Position numbers and translations under genes: made by a program | Notes under the pieces: generated by a model | Seen by the model: the letters and a program-made list of their open reading frames with translations, nothing else | Database searches by the model: none | What the model was told of the DNA's origin: nothing | Assembly: GCF_040049295.1 (NCBI RefSeq) | Contig: NZ_JBDZDQ010000002.1 | Location: forward strand, 434,001 to 498,000 | DNA from: Sphingomonas sp. KR3-1 | GTDB lineage: Bacteria; Pseudomonadota; Alphaproteobacteria; Sphingomonadales; Sphingomonadaceae | Direction of reading: 5' to 3' | Length of the DNA: 64,000 nucleotides | Shown: piece by piece, positions 8,282 through 23,530 of the stretch | Layout: every line of letters begins with the position of its first letter | How positions within the stretch are numbered: the stretch's first letter is position 1

Positions 8282-8499
8282 TCGTGCCAGGCGAAGCGAT
8301 TTGCCAGAATCAATATGCAAATCACTGTTTGGTATACGGAAATTTATTCTAGGTGGATGGGGTGTCGCGTCGATATTTACTGGCATAGCACTTGGCTATG
8401 CCTTGCATTCATCTTGATAGCATCTGGCGTGAATCGCAAATTGACGCTGGTGTGTTACGTGAATAAATCGCCTCCCTTCGCTCTTTGAGGAACAGGAAG
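8282..8499. other. AT-richer intergenic stretch between porin and sulfotransferase genes
   Basis: 218 bp with visibly lower G+C than its surroundings. No gene, terminator hairpin or repeat copy was recognised apart from the promoter listed separately. An open frame that starts inside the porin gene and runs into it is not protein-like. Confidence 0.5.
8441..8469 (+). promoter_or_regulatory. Candidate sigma-70 promoter for the sulfotransferase gene
   Basis: TTGACG (8441-8446), 17-bp spacer, TAAATC (8464-8469), about 30 bp before the start codon. It fits the housekeeping consensus but is supported by sequence only. Confidence 0.5.
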
Positions 8500-9426
8500 A
8501 TGCCAGTCAGTTTCGCGCCGGAGGCCATTTCGGCGACGCGGCCGCGCAAGGTGCGTGAGATGCACAATCACCACTTCGATTCGACCGTGTGGAACGACCT
8601 GGTCTTTCGCGACGACGATGTGATCGTCTCCACCTATGCCAAGTCGGGCACGACCTGGACGCAGCAGATCGTTGCGCAGCTCGTGTTCGGCGGCGATCCC
8701 GAGGTGTCGGTTGCCGAGATCTCGCCCTGGGTCGACCTGCGCCTGCCGCCGGCGTTGATGAAGCTCGCCGCGCTCGAGGCGCAGACGCACCGCCGCATCA
8801 TGAAGACGCACCTGCCGGTCGATGCGCTGCGCTTCAGCGAGAAGGCCAAATATCTCTATGTCGCGCGCGACGGACGCGATGTGGCGTGGAGCCTGCACAA
8901 CCATCATTTCAACGCGACCGATGCCTGGTTCGCGGCGCTCAACGACACGCCGGGCCGGGTCGGCCCGCCGATCGCGCGTGCCAATCCGGATGTCGCGGCC
9001 TATTTCCGCGAGTGGCTCGAGCGCGACGGCGCGCCCTTCTGGTCGTTCTGGGAGAATGTCCGCAGCTGGTGGGCGGTGCGCGACCTGCCCAACGTCCATC
9101 TCGTCCATTTCGAGGCGCTCAAGCGCGACATGCCGGGCGAGATCCGCAAGATCGCCGACTTCCTCGACATCGATGTTTCGCCCGAGGTCTGGCCGCATGT
9201 GCTGCGCCATTCGAGCTTCGACTGGATGAAGGCCAATGCCGCCCAGTCCGCACCGCTTGGCGGGGTGTTCTGGGACGGCGGCGCCGAAACGTTCATCAAC
9301 AAGGGCACCAATGGCCGTTGGCGCCAGGTGCTCACGCCCTATGACGTGGCGCGCTACGAGGCGGTGGCGCTGGCCGAGCTCGGCCCGGATTGCGCGCATT
9401 GGCTTGCGAGCGGCGTGGGGGCGTAA
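8500..9426 (+). CDS. Cytosolic-type sulfotransferase (PAPS-dependent)
   Basis: 308 residues. It transfers a sulfuryl group from PAPS to a hydroxyl or amine of an unknown acceptor. The 5'-phosphosulfate loop is YAKSGTTWTQQ at about residues 46-56. The catalytic histidine is probably the one in MKTHLP. The 3'-phosphate-binding stretch is YVARDGRDVAWSLHNHH, and the C-terminal INKGTNGRWR corresponds to the RKGxxGxW cofactor motif. This is the Sulfotransfer_1 family seen in eukaryotic-type SULTs and in many sphingomonads. AGGAACAGGAAG supports the ATG at 8500 over an in-frame TTG 15 nt upstream. No PAPS-synthesis or polysaccharide genes adjoin it, so the substrate cannot be guessed. Confidence 0.9.
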   Translation: MPVSFAPEAISATRPRKVREMHNHHFDSTVWNDLVFRDDDVIVSTYAKSGTTWTQQIVAQLVFGGDPEVSVAEISPWVDLRLPPALMKLAALEAQTHRRIMKTHLPVDALRFSEKAKYLYVARDGRDVAWSLHNHHFNATDAWFAALNDTPGRVGPPIARANPDVAAYFREWLERDGAPFWSFWENVRSWWAVRDLPNVHLVHFEALKRDMPGEIRKIADFLDIDVSPEVWPHVLRHSSFDWMKANAAQSAPLGGVFWDGGAETFINKGTNGRWRQVLTPYDVARYEAVALAELGPDCAHWLASGVGA

Positions 9427-9448
9427 CGCCCACCCGCTTGCAGATCGG

Positions 9449-9479
9449 GGTCCATGCGCCGAAGTAGGACGCATGGACC
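9449..9479 (+). promoter_or_regulatory. Perfect hairpin covering the start codon of the next gene
   Basis: GGTCCATGCG (9449-9458) pairs exactly with CGCATGGACC (9470-9479), with an 11-nt loop. The right arm contains the ATG (9473-9475) of the 87-residue gene and the loop holds its AGGA ribosome site. It could limit translation or act as the 3' end of the sulfotransferase mRNA. There is no T-run. Confidence 0.5.
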
Positions 9480-9736
9480 TCGACGCATTGCTCACCCATT
9501 ATTTCGACACCGACGAGCCCGAGGCGCTGGCGCCGGAAGCGCGCGCCCGCGGCGAGGAGCGGCTGCGCATCGATTTCGGCGTCGAGCAGGAGCCGTCACG
9601 CAAGTTCGCGCTGTGGGTGGTGATGGAAGGGCTCGGCATCGCGCCGCTCCCCGCCGAGGCGTTCGAGAAGCACCCCGCGCTCAAGGCCGCAGCGGATCGC
9701 TATCTCGACGCGGCGTGGAAGCTCGAGCGCGATTGA
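9473..9736 (+). CDS. Small conserved-looking acidic protein of unknown function
   Basis: 87 residues, soluble, mostly helical, starting MDLDALLTHYFDTDEPEAL. No motif for a known family was recognised. The frame has normal codon use for the genome, an AGGA ribosome site in the hairpin loop, and sits 46 bp after the sulfotransferase stop on the same strand. Its stop is four bases from the end of the convergent TPR gene. It is probably a real gene, but nothing in the sequence points to a function. Confidence 0.6.
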   Translation: MDLDALLTHYFDTDEPEALAPEARARGEERLRIDFGVEQEPSRKFALWVVMEGLGIAPLPAEAFEKHPALKAAADRYLDAAWKLERD

Positions 9737-9740
9737 GCCG

Positions 9741-11408
9741 CTAGCGCCCGGTTGCCGGGAACAGCGCCTGCGCAGCCTTCTTCTCGGGGGAATCGTCGGC
9801 GCCGTAGAGCACGGGATAGAGGATGTTGCGCGCCAGCTCGGGATTGCCCTGGCGGACCAGCTCGGCGCCGAGATAGAGGCGCGGCGCGGGGGCCGCGGGC
9901 ACCTGGCGGATCACCCGCGCCATGCCGAGTATCGCCGGCTCGGGCACCTTCTCGCCGGCCTTGGTGAAGCTCTGGAACCATGCGATCAGCGCGAGCGGCG
10001 ACTGGCTGTCGGCCTGGATCGCGCGCGCGATCGCCTTGCGGGCGTCGGCAAGCGTCGCGGCGCGGTCCGCGGCGGCGCCGGCCACCGCCCGGTTGGTTAG
10101 CGCCACGCCCTTCCACGCCAGCGCGCGGGCGTCGTCGGGCGTGCCGGCGAGCACGCGCTCGGCGGCGGCGAGGCAGGCCTCGTCCTGCCCCGCGCGGCAT
10201 TCCGCCTCGGCAAGGAGCAGGAGCGCATCCGCATCGTGCGGGATCTTCGCCACCTTGTCGCGAAGTCCGGCGATCCAGTCCGCATTTCCCTGCGAACCGA
10301 GCTGAATCTTCGCCTCGATCAGCGCGGCACCGCCCAGCGACAGGGTCGCGATCAACGGGTCGCTGCCGAAGGGCTGGTGCTTCGCGGTGCGCGCATAGGA
10401 GGTGGAGTTCGACGCGTAGATGTTGAGCTCGCTCTGCAGCCGCCGCATGTCGCCGAATATCTTCGCGGCCTGCGCCATCGGCACGCCCTGGTGGATCGCG
10501 GTCATATACGCCTTGAACTGCAGCGCCCGCGCCGGATTGAGCTTTGAATAGGTGAAGAAGTGCGCGAGCAGCCAGGCGTGATAGGGCGTCCAGTCCATCA
10601 CCCGGGTCTTGGTGGTGCTGGGCTCGAGATAGGCGCCGCTCAGCACTGCCTTCACGTCGAGATCGCCATAAGCGTTGAACACCTGGCGATAGTCATCCGG
10701 CGCGCGGGCATAGTCGATCGAGCCGTCGCCATGCACCTCCATTGTCGAGAACAGCGCGCCTACCCCATCGACATACCAGCGCGGATAGACCGCCCGGGTG
10801 TAGGTCAGCAGGAAATGCTGGGCAAAGGCGGAGTAGAGCACCGATTCCCAGGAGCGCGCGGTCGGCACCGGCGGCAGGATCTCGTTGCAATTGCCGCCTT
10901 CGCCCAAGACCTTGTCGCACTCCTTGTCGAAGGCCTTCTTGGTCGCGAGCTTGATCACCTGGTCGCTGCGCGACACCGCGAGCACCTCGCCGTCCTCGCG
11001 CGGGTCATAATAACGCTGGCCGGCGAAGCTGGGCGGGTAGGGGCCTTCCTGCCAGCGCTGACCCTGCAGATCCATCTTCTCGAAAAACCGCGCCGAATCG
11101 AACAGCGTCACTTGCAGCTTGGCGGTATCGTCCGACGTGTCGCCCTTGCGATAGAGCCGCGACATCAGAGTGTAGAGCCGCTCGAGATTGTTGGTGACGC
11201 GCTTCAACTCGGCGTCGCTGCCGTCGCTGTAGACGATGACGTGATCGCTTTCCGCGCGCTTCCAGTTGCTCTTCTTCGCCTCGATCCCGCCGTTGACGAC
11301 GATCGTGCTCTCGCCAGGCGCCGGCTGGCGCGGCGGGCTCGTCTGCGCCGCAACGGGCAGGGCGGTGATGAAGCACAGGCCAGCGACGCACCAACGAACG
11401 AGCATCAT
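9741..11408 (-). CDS. Secreted TPR protein with degenerate gluzincin-like region (paralog 1)
   Basis: About 555 residues with a signal peptide (ending VAAQTSPP). The start is set at the ATG preceded by GAGGGTGGGTT. The N-terminal third (NWKRAESDHVIVYSDGSDAE, LERLYTLMSRLY, QVTLFDS) resembles the region before the zinc site in DUF1570/peptidase-MA-like gluzincins. Where HExxH should stand there is FAQHFLLTY, followed by YPRWYVDGVGALFST, which mirrors the family's P-R-W-x-x-E-G-x-A-x-x-F with the glutamate replaced by Asp. The C-terminal third has TPR-like helices (LLLAEAECRAGQDEACLAAA). A paralog at 36899-38683 shares this architecture. Catalysis seems unlikely; a binding or scaffold role in the periplasm is inferred. 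Confidence 0.75.
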   Translation of the reverse strand: MMLVRWCVAGLCFITALPVAAQTSPPRQPAPGESTIVVNGGIEAKKSNWKRAESDHVIVYSDGSDAELKRVTNNLERLYTLMSRLYRKGDTSDDTAKLQVTLFDSARFFEKMDLQGQRWQEGPYPPSFAGQRYYDPREDGEVLAVSRSDQVIKLATKKAFDKECDKVLGEGGNCNEILPPVPTARSWESVLYSAFAQHFLLTYTRAVYPRWYVDGVGALFSTMEVHGDGSIDYARAPDDYRQVFNAYGDLDVKAVLSGAYLEPSTTKTRVMDWTPYHAWLLAHFFTYSKLNPARALQFKAYMTAIHQGVPMAQAAKIFGDMRRLQSELNIYASNSTSYARTAKHQPFGSDPLIATLSLGGAALIEAKIQLGSQGNADWIAGLRDKVAKIPHDADALLLLAEAECRAGQDEACLAAAERVLAGTPDDARALAWKGVALTNRAVAGAAADRAATLADARKAIARAIQADSQSPLALIAWFQSFTKAGEKVPEPAILGMARVIRQVPAAPAPRLYLGAELVRQGNPELARNILYPVLYGADDSPEKKAAQALFPATGR

Positions 11409-11510
11409 AACCCACCCTCGCAATCAGCAATGCGAGCTTCTGGCTAAATCGCGCATGTTACAAGGCGATTTCCGCGCAGGTGAACGCCAGTCCACATGCG
11501 GCGCCCAAAA

Positions 11511-11550
11511 GAAAAACCGCCGCCCGGTTTCCCGGACGGCGGCGTTTCTT
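11511..11550 (-). terminator. rpoC rho-independent terminator
   Basis: On the minus strand CCGCCGTCCGG pairs with CCGGGCGGCGG (11532-11542 with 11517-11527, one wobble pair, loop GAAA) and is followed by TTTTTC. It lies 30-60 bp after the rpoC stop. A T-rich tract on the other side could also stop plus-strand transcription. Confidence 0.85.
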
Positions 11551-11579
11551 TTCTTGTCGGTGACTGCCGACCGGGGAGA

Positions 11580-15869
<4,290 letters not shown>

Positions 15870-15947
15870 ATTCTTTCGTCCCTCAGGAGGGTCAAATCTT
15901 CTGGGCGGGGAGGGGCGGGCGCTACCCGGAGGCAGCGCCCGATCCCG

Positions 15948-20105
<4,158 letters not shown>

Positions 20106-20177
20106 GGTTGTGTTTTGCCTCGTCAGCCGTGATTTCGGTGCCCCTGATCCGGGGCCGGGACGTGCCACAAGACGCAG

Positions 20178-20211
20178 AAAAAGCCGCGCGAATCCCATTT
20201 CTGGGTTCGGC
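20178..20211 (-). terminator. Possible attenuator in the rpoB leader
   Basis: On the minus strand an imperfect stem (GCC-GAA-CCCA / TGGG-TTC-GGC with small bulges, loop GAAA) is followed by TTTTT, about 75 nt before the rpoB start and downstream of the proposed promoter. It is terminator-shaped, but the stem is weaker than the others in the window. Confidence 0.4.
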
Positions 20212-20300
20212 AGCTTTCAGCGGCTTATGAGACCGCGACCCCAATTCGATCGATGCGCTGCGCGACGACGCATCATTTCCCGGAGCCGTGGTGAGCGCGG

Positions 20301-20329
20301 GATATAGGTAGCGTGTTGGATTCTGTCAA
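20301..20329 (-). promoter_or_regulatory. rpoBC promoter
   Basis: On the minus strand TTGACA (20324-20329), a 17-bp spacer and TATATC (20301-20306), a near-consensus sigma-70 promoter. It shows that rpoBC has a transcription start independent of rplJL. Confidence 0.75.
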
Positions 20330-20363
20330 ACCTGGGCGGGGTTGCGGCCCAGTCGGCGCGCAT

Positions 20364-20426
20364 ATTATCGTTTATCGATAAATTCCTTGCCCCGCGCGCC
20401 GACTCGTCTTATCGATAAACGATAAT
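20364..20426. promoter_or_regulatory. Paired palindromic operator upstream of the DUF2975/XRE operon
   Basis: Two 18-bp arms, ATTATCGTTTATCGATAA (20364-20381) and its exact reverse complement (20409-20426), are separated by 27 bp. Each arm contains the perfect palindrome TTATCGATAA. The site sits 25 bp before the first gene of an operon that encodes a Cro/CI-type regulator and about 35 bp beyond the rpoB -35 box. An autoregulatory operator is inferred. Confidence 0.7.
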
Positions 20427-20450
20427 CATTGCTCTGGGGAGTCGAAACCC

Positions 20451-20960
20451 GTGCTGAAGCTGACAATCGGCGTGCTGCGCGTCCTGCTCGTGCTCAACAT
20501 CGCCGCGGCGCTGTTCTTCGTCGTCGTGCTGGCGGGGAGCTATCTGGTCGAGGCGCCGCTGCTCGCGCACCTCGCGCGCAAATATCCCGCGTCGGTCGAT
20601 ATCCGCGCCGTCGTCGACGTCGCCCGGCTGATGCTCGTGCTCGGGCTGGCGGTGGTGCCGCCGGCGCAGATCCTGCTCGTCGCGCTGCTGCGCATGGTCC
20701 GCACGGTGGAGCAGGGGGATCCCTTCGTCTCGGCCAATGCCCGCCGGCTCCACGCGATCGGCTGGGCGCTGCTCGTGCTCCAGCTCGGCGACATGGCCTT
20801 CGGCGTGCTTGCCGGGTGGATCATGCGGCTCGGCGCCCAGTTCGGCACGGGCTGGAGCTTCTCGCTCACCGGCTGGCTGGGGGTGCTGCTCGTCTTCGTG
20901 CTGGCGCGGATCTTCGCGCAGGGCACCGCGATGCGCGAGGAACTGGAGATGACGGTCTGA
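20451..20960 (+). CDS. DUF2975 family integral membrane protein
   Basis: 169 residues with a GTG start after GGGGAGTCG. Four hydrophobic segments (about 5-30, 55-80, 102-122 and 138-160) and the phrase VEQGDPFVSANARRLHAIGWALL, which is the conserved core of DUF2975. Proteins of this family are typically encoded next to a small YozG-like XRE regulator, as here: the stop codon overlaps the start of the regulator (TGATG). The role is unknown, and a membrane partner or sensor for the regulator is plausible. Confidence 0.88.
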   Translation: MLKLTIGVLRVLLVLNIAAALFFVVVLAGSYLVEAPLLAHLARKYPASVDIRAVVDVARLMLVLGLAVVPPAQILLVALLRMVRTVEQGDPFVSANARRLHAIGWALLVLQLGDMAFGVLAGWIMRLGAQFGTGWSFSLTGWLGVLLVFVLARIFAQGTAMREELEMTV

Positions 20961-21181
20961 TGCCGGTCATCGTCCGCCTCGATGCGGCGCTCGCCCGGCG
21001 CGGGATGACGCTGACCGAGCTCTCGGCCCAGGTCGACCTCACGCTCGCCAACCTGTCGATCCTCAAGACCGGCAAGGCCCGCGCGATCCGCTTCTCGACG
21101 CTCGAGGCGATCTGCCGCGCGCTCGAGTGCCAGCCCGGCGACATCCTCGCCTTCGAAGACACCAAGGGGGAAGACCAATGA
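20960..21181 (+). CDS. YozG-like XRE (Cro/CI) family transcriptional regulator
   Basis: 73 residues. It is nearly all one helix-turn-helix domain: LDAALARRGMTLTELSAQVD, LTLANLSILKTGKARAIRFS and TLEAICRALECQPGDILAF, which is the standard small XRE protein paired with DUF2975. It starts within the stop of the membrane protein gene and ends inside the start of the next gene (ATGA), so all three are co-translated. The paired TTATCGATAA palindromes upstream of the operon are its likely binding site (inference from position). Confidence 0.9.
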   Translation: MPVIVRLDAALARRGMTLTELSAQVDLTLANLSILKTGKARAIRFSTLEAICRALECQPGDILAFEDTKGEDQ

Positions 21182-21924
21182 TCCGTGCCTGGACCCGCAT
21201 CTTTGCCGGGGCGACGCGCTTCGCGCTGCTCTGCCCGCTGCTGTTCCTGCTGCCGGTGGCGGTCGAGCTGCTCCAGCATTGGGCGGAGGTCCATGTCGGC
21301 ATGTATGCCAGCATCGCCGCCGCCAAGGCGGTGGAGCATGACCCGCTGCGCATGGCGATCGGCCACGCCAAGGTGATCGCGCTGTTCCTGCTCGGCTATT
21401 GGGTGGTCCGCTTCCTCGCGCATGGCGACAGCGCGCGCGAGGCGGTGCGCTACGATCGGGTCGCGGTGCGGCTGTTCGCCTGGGTGATGGCCTGGGGCCT
21501 GTTCTGGCTGGTGCTGGTCCAGGACGGGCCGGCGCTGGCCCCGGCGCTCGGGCTCAGCCCGCGGGCAATGGCGTTCACCCAGCTCGGGGTGATCCTCGCC
21601 AGCATGTTCTTCGAGCTGTGCCTCAGCGCCTGGAAGGCCGCGGCGCCGCTCGGCAACGCGCGGATCACCTTCCTGCGCTCGCTGGCGATGATCCTCGGCA
21701 GCTTCTGGTGGGCGGTCGGGCTGATGTTCCTCACCGTGATCCCGCTGCTCGTCGTCCATTACGTCCTGGCCGCGGTGGCGATCGGCAAGGGGCCGGCGGT
21801 GCTCTGGACGGTGCTGGCGATCGACGCGGTGCTCGCCGCCTATCTCGGCGTCGTCATGGTGGTGTTCACCTATGTCCTCGCCGAGCGGATGGCGGTGCGG
21901 CACGGCGAGACGCTGATGCCGTGA
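21178..21924 (+). CDS. Polytopic membrane protein of unknown function
   Basis: 248 residues, starting MIRAWTRIFAGATRFALLCP, with about six hydrophobic segments and short loops. No family motif was recognised with certainty. The start codon overlaps the stop of the XRE gene by four bases, so it belongs to the DUF2975-XRE operon. The second segment contains the only notable polar cluster (HWAEVHVGMYASIAAAKAVE). It could be a target of the regulator or a helper of the DUF2975 protein. Nothing in the sequence distinguishes these. Confidence 0.75.
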   Translation: MIRAWTRIFAGATRFALLCPLLFLLPVAVELLQHWAEVHVGMYASIAAAKAVEHDPLRMAIGHAKVIALFLLGYWVVRFLAHGDSAREAVRYDRVAVRLFAWVMAWGLFWLVLVQDGPALAPALGLSPRAMAFTQLGVILASMFFELCLSAWKAAAPLGNARITFLRSLAMILGSFWWAVGLMFLTVIPLLVVHYVLAAVAIGKGPAVLWTVLAIDAVLAAYLGVVMVVFTYVLAERMAVRHGETLMP

Positions 21925-22092
21925 GTCGCGGAACCGATCGAAACGGTCGCGTATCCAATTTTCACGCAATGCAAGGTTGAACCGCAGATGAACTGATCGG
22001 CTTGCCGCAAGATTGGCTCGGCTGGTCGCGCATGGCCGGGCCAGAATCCGGGTTCCCACCGTTCTGCCTTCGACATGAAGGAGAGACCCGTA

Positions 22093-23415
22093 ATGCGTAC
22101 CACCCGTGCCGCGCTGTTCATCGGCGCTGCGTTCCTGGCGCTTCCCGCCTATGCGCAAGACACCCAGCAGGTGACCCCGCCGCCGATCATGACGACGCCG
22201 GCGCCTGCCCCCGCACCCGCACCGGCGCCCCAGGCGCAGGTGGTGATCCAGCCCTCGGCACCCGTCGTCCAGTCGGTGCCGTCGGTAGAGGAGCAGCAGC
22301 GTGGCGCCGCCGCCGCGAGCGCGCCGGCCCCGGCCGAGCGCCGCGCCACCGCGACCCGCAGCACGACGCGCACGACCACGACCACGACGCGCGCCGCACC
22401 GGCTCCGGCCGAGCGCGCACCCGCGCCGGCGCCCGCCGCCCAGGCGCCCGCCGCGCAGCCGGCCTCGCCTGCACCCGCACCCGCAGCCGAGCCCGCGCCG
22501 CCGCCTCAGGTCGAGGCTGCACCGGCACCTGATGCTGCGCCGGTCGCGGTCGACAGCTCGACCACCCAGACCAGCCGCACCGGCGTCGCCTGGCCGTGGC
22601 TGCTCGGCGGTCTCGTGCTGGTGCTCGGCGGTCTCGCCGCGTTCCTGTTCTCGCGCCGCCGCCGCAACGAGGAGACCGTGACCAGCGAGCCCGCCTATGT
22701 CGAGCCTGCCTATGTCGCCCCGGTCGCCGCCGCGCCGCTGGTTGAGCCGGTTGCCGCGCCGGACGCTGCGGTGATCGCCGAGACGCCGCCGGCCGACGAA
22801 CCGGTCCTCCGCCGCGAGCCAGTGATCGCGCCTGAGGTTGCAGCCTCCGCCCCGATCGCCGAAGCAGTCGAGGAGGCCGAGATCGCCGAGCCGAACAAGG
22901 ACGACCTTGCCGGCGTCGCCGACGCGGCTGCCCCGGTCGCGCACCGTCCGTGGCTCGAACTGGGCATGCGCCCGGTGAGCGCCGGCACCACCGAGGAAGA
23001 GGCGATGGTCGATTTCGAGCTGACCGTCGGCAATTCGGGCGACACCGAGGCGCGCAACGTCCGCATCTCGAGCTTCATGCTCACCGAGGAGGGCGAGAGC
23101 ACCGAGATGGAGCGCATGCTGATGGAGCACCGCAGCGACACGATCGTGCCGCCGGTCTCGATCGAGCCGGGCGACGGCACCCGCGTCGACGCGCACCTCG
23201 CCGTGCCCAAGGGCGAGCTCGGCCGCACCTTCAACCCGGTGGTGGTCGCCGAGGCCCGCTACACGCTTCCGGACGGCAGCGAGGCACGCACCTCGGCGGC
23301 GTTCCGGATCGGGCGCCCGGCCTATGAAGGCGGCATCGGTGCGATCGGCGCGTCGCGCCCGCACGTGACCGACGATCTCGCCGCCGAGCTCTACGGCCAG
23401 CCCGAGCACGTCTAA
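22093..23415 (+). CDS. Ala/Pro-rich single-pass envelope protein (paralog 1)
   Basis: 440 residues from the ATG preceded by GAAGGAGA; an ATG 18 nt upstream is less well placed. Signal peptide (cleavage near PAYA-QD, residue 21), a low-complexity Ala/Pro/Thr region to about residue 160, one membrane segment at about 166-188 (WPWLLGGLVLVLGGLAAFLF) followed by SRRRRNEE, an acidic linker, and a C-terminal domain from about residue 286 that looks like a beta-sandwich (VDFELTVGNSGDTEARNVRI). Topology suggests the Pro-rich part lies outside the cytoplasmic membrane and the beta domain inside. A paralog lies at 31700-32842. Function unknown. Confidence 0.8.
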   Translation: MRTTRAALFIGAAFLALPAYAQDTQQVTPPPIMTTPAPAPAPAPAPQAQVVIQPSAPVVQSVPSVEEQQRGAAAASAPAPAERRATATRSTTRTTTTTTRAAPAPAERAPAPAPAAQAPAAQPASPAPAPAAEPAPPPQVEAAPAPDAAPVAVDSSTTQTSRTGVAWPWLLGGLVLVLGGLAAFLFSRRRRNEETVTSEPAYVEPAYVAPVAAAPLVEPVAAPDAAVIAETPPADEPVLRREPVIAPEVAASAPIAEAVEEAEIAEPNKDDLAGVADAAAPVAHRPWLELGMRPVSAGTTEEEAMVDFELTVGNSGDTEARNVRISSFMLTEEGESTEMERMLMEHRSDTIVPPVSIEPGDGTRVDAHLAVPKGELGRTFNPVVVAEARYTLPDGSEARTSAAFRIGRPAYEGGIGAIGASRPHVTDDLAAELYGQPEHV

Positions 23416-23438
23416 CCTCCGGCATATCGGAGCAACAG

Positions 23439-23478
23439 GAGCCCGCTTCTTCCGAAAGGGAGAGGCGGGCTCTTTCCT
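23439..23478 (+). terminator. Terminator after the Ala/Pro-rich protein gene
   Basis: GAGCCCGC (23439-23446) pairs exactly with GCGGGCTC (23465-23472), followed by TTTCC. Confidence 0.75.
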
Positions 23479-23530
23479 TGCGGAGGGTTTTGGGCCTATC
23501 GAACGCGCTTCCTCAGGGAGACAAGATCAC

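Noticed and set aside
8232..8417. 61-codon frame spanning the porin end and the AT-rich gap
   Set aside because: It begins inside the porin gene, has no ribosome site, and half of it is an alternate frame of the porin.
22180..22560. Low-complexity GCG/CCC repeats that look like a tandem array
   Set aside because: They encode the Ala/Pro linker of a membrane protein. Unit length is irregular, and it is neither a CRISPR array nor a satellite.
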